The notes under the pieces: model-generated
Databases searched by the model: none
The model's input: the letters and a program-made list of their open reading frames with translations, nothing else
What the model was told of the DNA's origin: nothing
Position numbers and translations under genes: made by a program
Shown here: in pieces, positions 26,791 through 39,715 of the stretch
Layout: each line of letters starts with the position of its first letter
How positions within the stretch are numbered: the stretch's first letter is position 1
Assembly: GCF_042650565.1 (NCBI RefSeq)
Contig: NZ_JBHSBH010000015.1
Span: forward strand, 620,001-684,000
Source of the DNA: Nocardiopsis_B sediminis
GTDB taxonomy: Bacteria > Actinomycetota > Actinomycetes > Streptosporangiales > Streptosporangiaceae
Length of the DNA: 64,000 nucleotides
Direction: 5' to 3'

Positions 26791-27777
26791 ATGCGCGCCA
26801 TCGTCATCGAGAAGCAGGGCGGCCCCGAGGTCATGCAGGTGGCGGAGGTCGACGCCCCCAGACCCGGCCCCGGCGAGGTGGCCGTCGACGTCGAAGCCGC
26901 CGGTGTCAACTTCATCGACATCTACCAGCGGGGCGGGGCCTACCCGGTGCCCACGCCGTTCACCCCGGGTGTCGAGGCCGCCGGGACCGTGGCGGAGGTG
27001 GGCGAGGGCGTGACCGGTGTCGCTGTCGGCGACCGCGTTGCCTGGGTCATGGTCCCCGGTGCCTACGCCGAGCGGGCGGTGGTGCCCGCCGACCGAACCG
27101 TCCCGGTGCCCGACGGCGTGACCACCGAGCAGGCGGCGGCCGTTCTGCTCCAAGGGCTCACCGCCCACTACCTGACCTACTCCACCTACCCGGTGCAGCA
27201 GGGCGACACCGTCGTGGTGCACGCCGCCGCCGGCGGCACCGGCCTGCTGCTGGTGCAGCTCGCCAAGGCGCGCGGGGCGCGCGTCATCGGGACGGTCTCG
27301 ACCGAGGCCAAGGAGGCGCTGGCGCGGGAGGCCGGCGCCGACGACGTCATCCGCTACGGCACCGATGACGGCGCCGAGCGCCCCGACATCGCCGCGGCCG
27401 TGCGCACGCTGACCGGCGGCGCGGGCGCCGCGGCGGTCTACGACGGTGTGGGCGCCGCAACGTTCGAGGCCAGCCTGGACAGCCTGCGCCTGCGCGGCAC
27501 CCTGGCCCTGTTCGGCCAGTCCAGCGGCAAGGTGGCGCCGGTGGACCCGCAGCGGCTGAACACCGCGGGGTCGGTGTACCTGACCCGCCCGATGCTGGTC
27601 CACTACATCGCCGACCGCGCGGAGCTGCTGGAGCGCGCCTCCGACATCTTCGGGCTCGTGGCCTCGGGCGGGCTGGACGTGCGCATCGGCGGCCGCTACC
27701 CGCTGGCCGACGCGGCGCGGGCCCACGAGGACCTCGCGTCGCGCCGCACCACCGGCAAGCTGGTGCTCACCGCCTGA
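26791..27777 (+). CDS. Zinc-independent quinone oxidoreductase (MDR family)
   Basis: 328-residue NADPH:quinone reductase of the QOR type: MRAIVIEKQGGPEVM, GVNFIDIYQRGGAYP, VEAAGTVAEVGEGV and the nucleotide loop VVHAAAGGTGLLLVQLAK. No structural-zinc cysteines are present. GGAGAGG lies upstream of ATG 26791. It is convergent with the SPFH/NfeD pair. It probably performs one-electron quinone reduction or enone reduction; no partner gene hints at a specific substrate. Confidence 0.92.
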   Translation: MRAIVIEKQGGPEVMQVAEVDAPRPGPGEVAVDVEAAGVNFIDIYQRGGAYPVPTPFTPGVEAAGTVAEVGEGVTGVAVGDRVAWVMVPGAYAERAVVPADRTVPVPDGVTTEQAAAVLLQGLTAHYLTYSTYPVQQGDTVVVHAAAGGTGLLLVQLAKARGARVIGTVSTEAKEALAREAGADDVIRYGTDDGAERPDIAAAVRTLTGGAGAAAVYDGVGAATFEASLDSLRLRGTLALFGQSSGKVAPVDPQRLNTAGSVYLTRPMLVHYIADRAELLERASDIFGLVASGGLDVRIGGRYPLADAARAHEDLASRRTTGKLVLTA

Positions 27778-27818
27778 GCGGCCGCCCCCTGCCCGCCGCA
27801 AGGGCGGGGCCGGGGCGG

Positions 27819-28916
27819 CTAGGCGCCGTCCCCGTTCTGGCGGTTGTTGCGGCCGGGCGCGGCGGCAGCGGCGTCGGCCTCCTTGCGGGCGTCGGCCACC
27901 GCCTCGGCGGCGAGTTCGGCGGCCTCGTCGGCGGCCCTGGCCGCGCTGTGCCCCGCCGCCGGATCGCCGGGGGTGAGCTGCCGGGGCGCCCCCTCCTCGG
28001 TGTCCTCGGCGGCCTCCCCCTCGGGCCGCTCGCCCTCGCCCGCGCCGGCCCTGCCTTCGGAGAACGCCCGGCTGACGTTCTGCACGGCCTGGGTCAGCTC
28101 GCCGGGGATCACCCAGAAGGTGTTGCCCTCCCCGCTGGCGAGGTCGGGCAGGGTCTCCAGGTACTTGTAGGCGAGCACCTTGGAGTCGGCGTTGTTGGCG
28201 TGCACCGCCTGAAAGACGCGCTCGATCGCCTTGGCCTCGCCGTCGGCGCGCAGGATGCGCGCCTGCTGGTCGCCCTGGGCCTCCAGGATCGCCTGCTGGC
28301 GCGCCCCTTCGGCGGTGAGGATGCGCGACTGCCGCTCGCCCTCGGCGTGCAGGATGACGGCGCGCTTGTCGCGCTCGGCCCGCATCTGCTTCTCCATCGC
28401 CTCCTTGATGGTGGGCGGCGGGTCGATCGCCTTGATCTCGACGCGGTTGGCGCGGATGCCCCACTTGCCGGTGGCGTCGTCGAGGACGCCCCGCAGCCGC
28501 GTGTTGATCTCCTCGCGCGAGGTGAGCGTCTTCTCCAGGTCCATGCCGCCGATGACGTTGCGCAGTGTCGTGACGGTGAGCTGGTCGATGGCCTGGAGGT
28601 AGTTGGCGACCTCGTAGGCGGCGGCCCGCGGGTCGGTGATCTGGTAGTAGAGGACGGTGTCGATGTTGACGACGAGGTTGTCCTCGGTGATCACCGGTTG
28701 GGGGCGCGAGGAGAACACCTGTTCGCGCAGGTCGAACTTGGTGTTCACCCGGTCGACCCCCGGGATGATGAAGTTCAGCCCGGGCTGGAGCGTGCGCATG
28801 TAGCGGCCGAAGCGCTCGATGTTGTAGGCCCGCGCCTGCGGCACGATGCGCACCGTGGTCGTGACCACGATGACGACGAGGACCGCGAGTACGAGGAACA
28901 GGATGTTGAGACCCAT
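27819..28916 (-). CDS. SPFH/Band 7 (stomatin/QmcA-like) membrane protein
   Basis: 365-residue stomatin-type scaffold. An N-terminal membrane anchor (GLNILFLVLAVLVVIVVTT) precedes a Band 7 domain (IVPQARAYNIERFGRYM, PVITEDNLVVNIDTVLYYQ, LRNVIGGMDLEKTLTSREEIN). A long coiled coil follows (KQMRAERDKRAVILHAEGER, about 185-250), then an Ala/Glu-rich disordered tail. ATG 28916 is used since it directly opens the anchor. It lies 58 bases after nfeD in the same direction, the classic NfeD-stomatin pair that organises membrane microdomains. Confidence 0.93.
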   Translation of the reverse strand: MGLNILFLVLAVLVVIVVTTTVRIVPQARAYNIERFGRYMRTLQPGLNFIIPGVDRVNTKFDLREQVFSSRPQPVITEDNLVVNIDTVLYYQITDPRAAAYEVANYLQAIDQLTVTTLRNVIGGMDLEKTLTSREEINTRLRGVLDDATGKWGIRANRVEIKAIDPPPTIKEAMEKQMRAERDKRAVILHAEGERQSRILTAEGARQQAILEAQGDQQARILRADGEAKAIERVFQAVHANNADSKVLAYKYLETLPDLASGEGNTFWVIPGELTQAVQNVSRAFSEGRAGAGEGERPEGEAAEDTEEGAPRQLTPGDPAAGHSAARAADEAAELAAEAVADARKEADAAAAAPGRNNRQNGDGA

Positions 28917-28974
28917 GATCTGCTGCCTGCCAAGTCGGTCGGGTTCGTGTTGACGGAGCGGGCGCACGGCCCCC

Positions 28975-29415
28975 TTAGGGAAGGGCCTCGCGCGGATGGA
29001 CGACGGCCGTGGCGCCGTCGATCTCCAGGACGTCCACGCGGATGCCCGCCGGGATCACCTGGTCCTCGTCGAGTGAGCGGGCCGACCACTCCTCGCCCAC
29101 GAGCCTGATCCGGCCGTGCTCGCCGGTGACCTCCTCCAGCACCACAGCGGACCTGCCCACGAGCGCGTCGGTGCCCGAGCGCAGCCGCGGCGGCTGGCGG
29201 AGGTGGCGGCGGGCGATCGGCCGCACGACCGCGAGGCCGGCGACCGCGGTGACCGAGAACGCGGCCACCTGCACGGCGAGCCCCAGGCCCACGGCGCCGG
29301 CGATGCCCGCGACGAGCGCGGCCACGGCGAGCAGGCCCAGGGCGAGGGTCAGGGTGAACATCTCCGCCGCGCCCAGGGCGACGGCGGCGATCAGCCAGAG
29401 GACCCAGATCGGCAT
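28975..29415 (-). CDS. NfeD-like membrane protein
   Basis: 146 residues: two to four hydrophobic helices (PIWVLWLIAAVALGAAEM and onward, about 1-70) followed by an OB-fold domain (LVGRSAVVLEEV, GRIRLVGEEWSARS, VLEIDGATAVVHP). This is the short NfeD1b type, lacking the ClpP-like protease half. It is upstream of the SPFH gene in one transcript and should partner it in membrane-domain assembly. Confidence 0.92.
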   Translation of the reverse strand: MPIWVLWLIAAVALGAAEMFTLTLALGLLAVAALVAGIAGAVGLGLAVQVAAFSVTAVAGLAVVRPIARRHLRQPPRLRSGTDALVGRSAVVLEEVTGEHGRIRLVGEEWSARSLDEDQVIPAGIRVDVLEIDGATAVVHPREALP

Positions 29416-29585
29416 GTCGTACCGGCCTCCCCTCAGGTGGCGGCTACTTCCAACCTACCCAGCGGACGGTGAGAAAGCACACAATTCGCCCCGGGGATGC
29501 GGGGGTGGAATCGCGGGCGCCGCCGCGCGGGACCGGTCCGCGTGGACCGGCCCCGCTGCGGGTGGCGGAGCGGGCTGCGGCGGGG

Positions 29586-32519
29586 TCAGCCGCGGCCCTC
29601 GGTGAACTGCACGGCCACCTGGAAGGTCGGCCGGTTCTGCCAGGCCACGCGCTGGAGGTTGATGCCGCCCAGCGGCGAGTGGACGATCGAGTCGGCGCAG
29701 ACCTGGTCGCCGGCGTCGCATTCGTCGTCGCCGGGGTAGACCTCGGTGGCGGGGACGGCCGCGGCCTCGGCCAGGGACTCCGCCAGCACCGTGCGGCAGG
29801 CGTCGAGGTCGCCCCCGCCGCAGTAGGCGTCGCCCAGCGGGCCGTCGACCTCGTCGCCGAGCACCGCTCTGAGGTCCTTGTCGACGTAGGACCACCAGCC
29901 GTACTGGAACGCCGATCCCCGGTGGGGCTGGCCCTGGTTGATGCTGCCGGGGTCGCCGCCGCCGATGTTGCCCGAGGGCGACTCGTCGACCTGCACGGCC
30001 GTGCTCAGCTCGGTGTAGAGGTCGCCGCCGAGCCCGGGTTCGAACTGGGCCCGGACCAGCAGCGGCCACCACGCGTCCATGATGCGGACGGCGTCGGCGT
30101 GTGAGTACTCGCCGGCGCTCTTCTCGGGCTCGCGGCGCGGGGCGCCGTCGGCCAGCCAGGCGCGCAGCGCGTCGGCCGCGGCGGCGGTTTCAGGGTCGCC
30201 GACCGGGCCGCTGTCGAGCACCCGCAGGAGCTCGGGCAGGACCTGTTCGCCGCGCAGGTCGGTGCTGCCGGCCTCGGCCATGACCTGGGCCAGCGAGGCG
30301 GTGGTGAACGCGTGGCCCTCGTCGATGAGGCCTGAGATGCGGCCGTCGAGCAGGTCGCCGCGGTGCACCGACCCGGTCGCATAGCCCGAGGTGTAGCCGG
30401 CGGCGGGCTTGTTGTTCCAGTTGGCGTAGTAGTCGTCGTTGACCGAGTTGGGGTGGGCCTCCAGCGGGGTGTAGTCGGCCCCGTTGGTGCCGGGGTCCCA
30501 GCCCGACCACCCGGCCGCGGACGCGACATCGATGGGCATGTTGGGGTTGGTGCCCTCGGTGCGGACGGGGTTGGCGCCGGAGTTGACGAACGCGATGTCC
30601 TCGTCATCGGCGTAGTGCCAGTTGAAGGCGTAGCCGACGTCCATGGCGGCCTCCTGGAAGGCGGCGGCCGAGGTGATCGCGCCGGGGTCGTTGAACTTCT
30701 GGAAGCCGATGATGGAGTCGACCTCCCGCAGGTAGGTGGAGCGGCGGGTGGCGAAGGCCACGGGGGTGCCGTCGACCGTGCCGAAGGAGTCGATCAGGCC
30801 GTAGGGCGTCCGCAGCGACGTGAGGGTGTAGGAGCCGGCGGGCGTCTGGTCGGCGACCGTCGGGGACCACTCGTTGTGCACGCTGAGCTCCTCGAAGGCC
30901 ACGCACTCGCCGCCGTCGAGGTAGCTGCGGGAGCCGGTGTCGGGCGCGGAGCCGTCGGGCTCGCACAGCTCCAGGGCGAATATGTCGGTGATGTCCTGGT
31001 TGGCCGAGGTCGCGCTCCAGGCGTAGTCGGCGCCGCGGCCCATCTGCACGTAGAAGCTCACACCGGGGAACGACGCCCCGCGGGCGCTGATCCCGGGGCC
31101 CTGGAGCTCCTGGACCATGAGCAGCTGCGGGGAGAAGTAGCCGGTCTGGGGGCCCATGACGGCGACGGGGTTGCCGCTCTCGGTGTGCTCGCCCGAGACC
31201 AGCAGGGCATTGGACATCCCGGCCTTGCCGTCGAGGAAGCCGGCGGGCAGCACGCCGTCGTTGAAGATGCCCTCGGCGGCCGTGGTGTCGCCGTCGGCGG
31301 CCAGGTCCTCCAGCTCCTCGCGGTCGGCGTCGGGCAGGTCGTCGACCGTGCCGGGGCCGCCGCCGGGCTCACCGCCGGTGTCGGCGGGGGCCGCAGCGGG
31401 GTCGTCACCGCCGCCCGCCGCGCCGGTCTCGTCGTGGACGATGTCGTAGGGCACCACGGATCCGGGATCGGGCGGCGCCTCGCCGACCGGGTCCTCCGGG
31501 GTCGCGGTGTAGGGGAACTCGCCGGGGACGGTGGTGACGGCCTCGGGGTCGTTCTCCATCCGCCAGGAGCGCCACAGCGCATCGCCCTCCTCCTCGCCGT
31601 ACTCGGCGACGAAGGACGCGCGCAGCAGGGCCGACTGGACCTCTCCCCCGCCGCCACCGCCGAACAGCAGGCCCACCATCGAGGCGATGCCCACGATGTC
31701 GGTGCGGCGGAACTCCTCGATCTCCCCTTCCTGGGTCACGGCGTCCTTGTGGCCGGTCAGGACGTATTCGCCGGGGTAGTCGTTGCGCTCCTGGGAGCCC
31801 GCGATGTAGGCGTTGATGCCCTCGAGGTAGGCGTCGACATCGGCGAGCGCCTGGGCGCCCCGCTCGCTGCCGGAGGCGACCCGGTCGATCTGGGCCTGCT
31901 TGTCCTCCTCGGTGTAGGGCGCGCCGCGCCACAGGCTCTGCTCCAGCACCTGGTTGCTCTCGGCTCCCCCGGCGAAGGGGGTGACCTGGCCGCGTCCCAG
32001 GTTGCGCAGTACGTCCATGAGGAACAGCCGGTCCTCGGCGGCGGCGTAGCCCGCGCCGAACATGGTGCCCTCGCGGGTGCTGCCGTAGATGTGCGGGATG
32101 CCGTGGTCGTCGTCGCGGACGATCGTGACGTCGTCGCGCGGCCGGTACTCCTCGCCGATGTCCTCGGGGGCCACCCCGAAGGCGGAGTCGAGGTAGTAGT
32201 CGCCGAGGTTCTCGGGCGTCAGGCCGCCGTAGTCGTGGAGCAGGTCGCCGTAGGGCCCGATCTGAGTGTCGGCGTGCTCGGGGCGGGTGCCGAAGAGCTG
32301 GTTGCCGAGGATCTCGACGAGAGTGGCGTTGCCGTTCTGGCCGGGCGTGAGGATGTCGCGGCAGGTGCCGCCGGAGCAGTAGTCCTCGACGGCCGCCATC
32401 AGCTCGGCGGTGGAGGGGTGGTCGTCGGCCGCCGCGGGGCCGGCGGCGGCCCCGGTCAGCAGCGTGGTGAGGGCCGTCGCCGCTGCGGCGGCGCGGAGGC
32501 GGGCACGGGGGATGGTCAT
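29586..32519 (-). CDS. Secreted penicillin-acylase-family amidase (Ntn hydrolase)
   Basis: 977-residue precursor. A signal peptide is clear (RLRAAAAATALTTLLTG...AAADDHP). The alpha-chain part follows (VTIVRDDDHGIPHIYGST, FGAGYAAAEDRLFLMDVLRN). An Asp/Gly/Pro-rich spacer near residues 345-405 comes before the autocleavage site GMSNALLVSGEHT, where Ser becomes the beta-chain N-terminal nucleophile. PQTGYFSPQLL and NWNNKPAAGY are family motifs. It resembles acyl-homoserine-lactone or penicillin acylases; the substrate may be a signal, lipopeptide or antibiotic amide. ATG 32519; monocistronic, with 243 bases to cobN. Confidence 0.93.
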   Translation of the reverse strand: MTIPRARLRAAAAATALTTLLTGAAAGPAAADDHPSTAELMAAVEDYCSGGTCRDILTPGQNGNATLVEILGNQLFGTRPEHADTQIGPYGDLLHDYGGLTPENLGDYYLDSAFGVAPEDIGEEYRPRDDVTIVRDDDHGIPHIYGSTREGTMFGAGYAAAEDRLFLMDVLRNLGRGQVTPFAGGAESNQVLEQSLWRGAPYTEEDKQAQIDRVASGSERGAQALADVDAYLEGINAYIAGSQERNDYPGEYVLTGHKDAVTQEGEIEEFRRTDIVGIASMVGLLFGGGGGGEVQSALLRASFVAEYGEEEGDALWRSWRMENDPEAVTTVPGEFPYTATPEDPVGEAPPDPGSVVPYDIVHDETGAAGGGDDPAAAPADTGGEPGGGPGTVDDLPDADREELEDLAADGDTTAAEGIFNDGVLPAGFLDGKAGMSNALLVSGEHTESGNPVAVMGPQTGYFSPQLLMVQELQGPGISARGASFPGVSFYVQMGRGADYAWSATSANQDITDIFALELCEPDGSAPDTGSRSYLDGGECVAFEELSVHNEWSPTVADQTPAGSYTLTSLRTPYGLIDSFGTVDGTPVAFATRRSTYLREVDSIIGFQKFNDPGAITSAAAFQEAAMDVGYAFNWHYADDEDIAFVNSGANPVRTEGTNPNMPIDVASAAGWSGWDPGTNGADYTPLEAHPNSVNDDYYANWNNKPAAGYTSGYATGSVHRGDLLDGRISGLIDEGHAFTTASLAQVMAEAGSTDLRGEQVLPELLRVLDSGPVGDPETAAAADALRAWLADGAPRREPEKSAGEYSHADAVRIMDAWWPLLVRAQFEPGLGGDLYTELSTAVQVDESPSGNIGGGDPGSINQGQPHRGSAFQYGWWSYVDKDLRAVLGDEVDGPLGDAYCGGGDLDACRTVLAESLAEAAAVPATEVYPGDDECDAGDQVCADSIVHSPLGGINLQRVAWQNRPTFQVAVQFTEGRG

Positions 32520-32762
32520 GGCGTACCTCGTTCGCGCGGGGTCGGCGGCAGGTTACGCATGCGCGCGCCGTTCGCGAAAGCGATTCACATTCGGTGGCCT
32601 CGACCCATTGCGGCGCCCCCGTGGCGGTACCGCAATGCGCTACCAGCGGTAACACCAAGAGTACGCACACCGGTACAGACATCGGGCGGCGGCGCAAGGG
32701 AGCCAAAATGACCGCATCCGGCCAGGGCCGGGGCCGCAGTGTCGTCAGGTCACACCAACGGC

Positions 32763-36498
<3,736 letters not shown>

Positions 36499-36559
36499 GC
36501 GGGTCCCTCTTCACAGAGTGCGGGGTCCTCGCCCCGCGACCGGACAGGTGTCACGACGG

Positions 36560-36715
36560 TGCGGCGTCTCCTGGCTCGGGGATCAGCGCCGGCCTCGGCC
36601 TTCCCACCGGACGGTCCGGCAGTGGCGTCGTTCGAGGCGGGCTCCCCCCTCACAGTTGCGGGACAGCCGCGGATTCGCACCGCGTTCCGTCGCGCCGTCG
36701 GCGACCATCCTCGCA
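36560..36715 (-). promoter_or_regulatory. Cobalamin riboswitch upstream of cobN
   Basis: On the minus strand a GAACGCGGTGCGAATCCGCGG core (around 36665-36690) and a CCGCAACTGTGAGG segment are followed by the B12 box CGAGCCAGGAGACGCCGC (36561-36578). The box ends about 62 bases before the cobN GTG. Same class as the element at 17460-17640. Confidence 0.92.
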
Positions 36716-36789
36716 GAAGGCACCGGACCGGATCGGCGCTGGTCCCCCGTCCGGTCCGATCACCTCCCGGGGTTTGACACAATCCCAGC

Positions 36790-37302
36790 ATGACCCATTA
36801 CCCCCAACAGCCCGGACCGGGCGAGGAATACCCCCAGGCGCCCGGTACCGACCCCTATGCGCAGCCGGCCGCGCCCGGCTACGGGGAGCTGGCTCCCTAT
36901 GGGCAGACTCCGCAGACCGGCGGCTGGCAGGCGATGCCGGCTCCGGCAGGCGGCCACCCGCCGCTGGCCACCATCGGCGACATCACCATCACACAGACCG
37001 AGGTGATCACCCCGGCGGGCAGGTTCCCGATCAAGGGGAGCACCTGGACGGTCACCGACATGACCACGGTGTCCGACGGAATCCCCGCCTACGCCATCGT
37101 GATCGCCATCCTCTTCTTCTGGTTCTGCCTGCTGGGCCTGCTGTTCCTGCTGATCAGGGAGCGCAAGGTGTCGGGGCACGTCCAGGTGACCGTGCAGGGC
37201 AACGGGGTGTTCCACTCCACGATGATCCCCGCCCACGGCCCGGGCACCGGCCACCAGGTGATGCAGCAGGTCAACTACGCGCGCAGCCTCGCCGCGATGT
37301 AG
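36790..37302 (+). CDS. Pro/Tyr-rich membrane protein of unknown function
   Basis: 170 residues. The first 60 are Pro/Gly/Tyr/Gln-rich (YPQQPGPGEEYPQAPG), then GDITITQTEVITPAGRFPIKGSTW forms a conserved-looking beta region. One long hydrophobic segment (IPAYAIVIAILFFWFCLLGLLFLLI) may be a hairpin or a single span, followed by VQVTVQGNGVFHSTMIP. The pattern is common in actinobacterial hypothetical proteins with one soluble domain on each side of the membrane. No clear ribosome binding site before ATG 36790, so it may be leaderless. Divergent from cobN. Confidence 0.7.
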   Translation: MTHYPQQPGPGEEYPQAPGTDPYAQPAAPGYGELAPYGQTPQTGGWQAMPAPAGGHPPLATIGDITITQTEVITPAGRFPIKGSTWTVTDMTTVSDGIPAYAIVIAILFFWFCLLGLLFLLIRERKVSGHVQVTVQGNGVFHSTMIPAHGPGTGHQVMQQVNYARSLAAM

Positions 37303-37404
37303 CGAGCAGGCCCCCGGAGACGGGGCCCGCCCGCCACGGACGGACCACCACGGGCCGGATTCCTCCGGCCGGGCGGCCGTGGCCCGCACGACCGCCCGCA
37401 CCGC

Positions 37405-37899
37405 TCAGCAGCCCGGCCCGGCACCCCCGGGACCGGAATCGGTGGAACCCGAGGCGGTCAGATGGTCGATCACGAGATCACGGACGAACGGCGCCAGCGG
37501 CCGGTCGCCCGCGGAGGTGGCCAGAGCGGCGAACTCCTCGGCGCTGAAGACGACCGACAACGACGGAGAACCCGCCCGGCTGTGCTTGGGCAGACCCAGC
37601 ATGTGCCGGTGGACGCGCTCCAGCGCCTCGGGCGGCAGCGGCCCGTAGGCGGCTTCGAGCTGCGACAGCCATCCGCGCAGCTCGCTCCAGCGGGCATGGC
37701 GCCCGGCCAGGACGCACAGGTAGGACGCGAGATCCTGCCGGCCCGCGGCATGCCGGAGCTCGCCCAGCGTCGCGGGATCGAGAGTGAGCACGACGCGGTC
37801 GCCGTGGCCGGCCGGGTCGGATTCATCGGGGCACCCGTGAGAGCCGGCGGAGGCGGTGGAATCGGCGGATGCGGACACAGCGGAATCGGTGGTGGTCAC
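37405..37899 (-). CDS. Hypothetical protein
   Basis: 164 residues from GTG 37899, which has GGAGG five bases upstream. The first 40 residues are Ser/Ala-rich. The rest is helical and charged (LDPATLGELRHAAGRQDLASYL, RWSELRGWLSQLEAAYGPLPPEALERV, LSVVFSAEEFAALATSAGDRPLAPFVRDLVIDHL). I recognise no family. The C-terminal half could be a small helical DNA- or protein-binding domain. No transmembrane segment or signal. Confidence 0.6.
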   Translation of the reverse strand: MTTTDSAVSASADSTASAGSHGCPDESDPAGHGDRVVLTLDPATLGELRHAAGRQDLASYLCVLAGRHARWSELRGWLSQLEAAYGPLPPEALERVHRHMLGLPKHSRAGSPSLSVVFSAEEFAALATSAGDRPLAPFVRDLVIDHLTASGSTDSGPGGAGPGC

Positions 37900-38158
37900 C
37901 GGAGCCTCCACAGAGGTGAGGGGATCGCCCGCCGGACTGGCCGTACGGGCACGGACTGGCGGCCCCCATCGCGTCGCAGGAGCCCCTGACCACGCCCACC
38001 ACGGTGGGCCGGAGGGGTCCGCGTATCCTCTGACCGCTGAACACCACCAACCGTAACCGGCCGGCGACATCCCCGCCACCCGTCGTCCACAGCCCCACAC
38101 GAACGCGTGAGCGCCCCCGCCGATCGGCGACGAACGGCTCGGCACGGACCGCAGAGGA

Positions 38159-39715
38159 TCACCCGCCTCCGCCCACCCCAGCCGAAGAGGCGCCGGACAC
38201 CCCGGCAGGCGGCACGACCGCCATCCCCTCGGGAACTCCGTCCTCCAGCAGACGCAGCAGGGCCCCGGTGTCCATGTGCTTCTCGACGAGGTCGCCGAGC
38301 GCGTCCAGCCGGGCCGCGCGCTCCGCGGCGAAGTCGGTATCGGGAGCGGGCACGAACCCCCGGTCCGCCGTCCGGGCCACGTCCGCCAGGAACGCCCGCC
38401 GGAACCCGTTGTTCTCCAACGCCCCGTGCCAGGTCGCCCCCCACACCGAGCCACGGCGGCACCCGTCGAGGAAGGGCACCGTCGCGGGGTCATCGGGGTC
38501 CACCGTGATGACCCCGTGGTGGATCTCGTAGGCGACGACCGGATGGCCGTACTCCACGGCCTCGGGCCGGCCCAGGGTCTTCTCCGCCGCGAACCGGACC
38601 TCGGCCGGAAGCAGGCCCAGGCCGGGCACCCGTCCGGCGCCCGACTCCACATCGTCGTCGATGGCCCGGGCCAGCATCTGGTACCCGCCGCAGATGCCCA
38701 GGACGGGGCGGCCCGCGCGGGCACGTCGGGCAACGGCGTCGGCCAGGCCCCGTTCCCGCAGCCAGGACAGGTCGGCCACGGTCGCCCGGCTGCCGGGGAG
38801 GATGACGAGGTCGGCGTCCTCCATCTCGTGGGGGGCGGTCACGAAGCGGACGTCGACACCGGGCTCCACGGTGAGCGCGTCGATGTCGGTGAAGTTGCTG
38901 ATGCGCGGTGTCCGGACGACCGCCACGCGCAGGGTCTCCGGGCCCTGGGGCGGACGCATCGGGCCGCGGTCCACGCTGAGTGCGAGCGAGTCCTCGACGT
39001 CCAGCCAGAGCCCGTCGAGCCAGGGCAGCACACCGTAGACGGGCCGGCCGGTGAGCCCGCGGAGCATGTCCAGCCCGGGTTCGAGCAGCTCCGGGGCGCC
39101 GCGGAACTTGTTGACGACGAACCCGGCGATGAGCGCCTGATCAGCGGGCTCCAGCAGCGCCAGGGTCCCGTGCATGGCGGCGAAGACCCCGCCGCGGTCG
39201 ATGTCGCCGACGACCAGCACTGGCAGGTCCGCGGCCCGGGCGAGCCCCATGTTCGCGATGTCGCCGGCGCGCAGGTTGATCTCCGCGGGGCTGCCCGCGC
39301 CCTCGCAGATCACCACGTCGTACTCGGCGCGCAGCTCCGCCAGGCTCTCCGCCGCCACCCGGCGCAGCCGCTCCTTGTAGTCGCGGTAGTTCAGCGCATC
39401 GGCCTCGCCGATGGCGCGGCCCCGCACGACGACCTGGCTGCGCCGGTCGCCGCCGGGCTTGAGCAGAACGGGGTTCATGGCCGCACTCGGCTCGATCCCG
39501 CACGCGGCGGCCTGCATCGCCTGCGCCCGGCCGATCTCGGCCCCATCGGGGGTGACGACGGAGTTGAGCGACATGTTCTGCGCCTTGAACGGCGCCACCT
39601 TGAGCCCCTGCCTGGCCAGCCACCGGCACAGCCCGGCCGCGATGACACTCTTGCCCGCGTCCGAGGTAGTCCCCGCAACCAACAACGCCGGCGCCCCACG
39701 CCCCGTCCGCCGCAT
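38159..39715 (-). CDS. cobQ: Cobyric acid synthase
   Basis: 518-residue CobQ/CbiP. It amidates the b, d, e and g side chains of adenosylcobyrinate a,c-diamide with glutamine. The N-terminal ATPase has VAGTTSDAGKSVIAAGLCRW and KAQNMSLNS; GRAQAMQA and VLLKPGGDRRSQVVV are typical. The C-terminal glutaminase domain has the Cys in VLGICGGYQMLAR and the His in ATWHGALENN. ATG 39715 overlaps the cbiB stop (TGATG), with GGAAGGG upstream; GTG 39718 directly before it is possible. The Ala/Gly-rich C-terminal tail is a little longer than usual. Confidence 0.95.
   Translation of the reverse strand: MRRTGRGAPALLVAGTTSDAGKSVIAAGLCRWLARQGLKVAPFKAQNMSLNSVVTPDGAEIGRAQAMQAAACGIEPSAAMNPVLLKPGGDRRSQVVVRGRAIGEADALNYRDYKERLRRVAAESLAELRAEYDVVICEGAGSPAEINLRAGDIANMGLARAADLPVLVVGDIDRGGVFAAMHGTLALLEPADQALIAGFVVNKFRGAPELLEPGLDMLRGLTGRPVYGVLPWLDGLWLDVEDSLALSVDRGPMRPPQGPETLRVAVVRTPRISNFTDIDALTVEPGVDVRFVTAPHEMEDADLVILPGSRATVADLSWLRERGLADAVARRARAGRPVLGICGGYQMLARAIDDDVESGAGRVPGLGLLPAEVRFAAEKTLGRPEAVEYGHPVVAYEIHHGVITVDPDDPATVPFLDGCRRGSVWGATWHGALENNGFRRAFLADVARTADRGFVPAPDTDFAAERAARLDALGDLVEKHMDTGALLRLLEDGVPEGMAVVPPAGVSGASSAGVGGGG

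Noticed and set aside
36770..36792. TTGACA just before ATG 36790 as a -35 box
   Set aside because: A -10 box at normal spacing would fall inside the coding region, so it cannot drive this gene from the assumed start.
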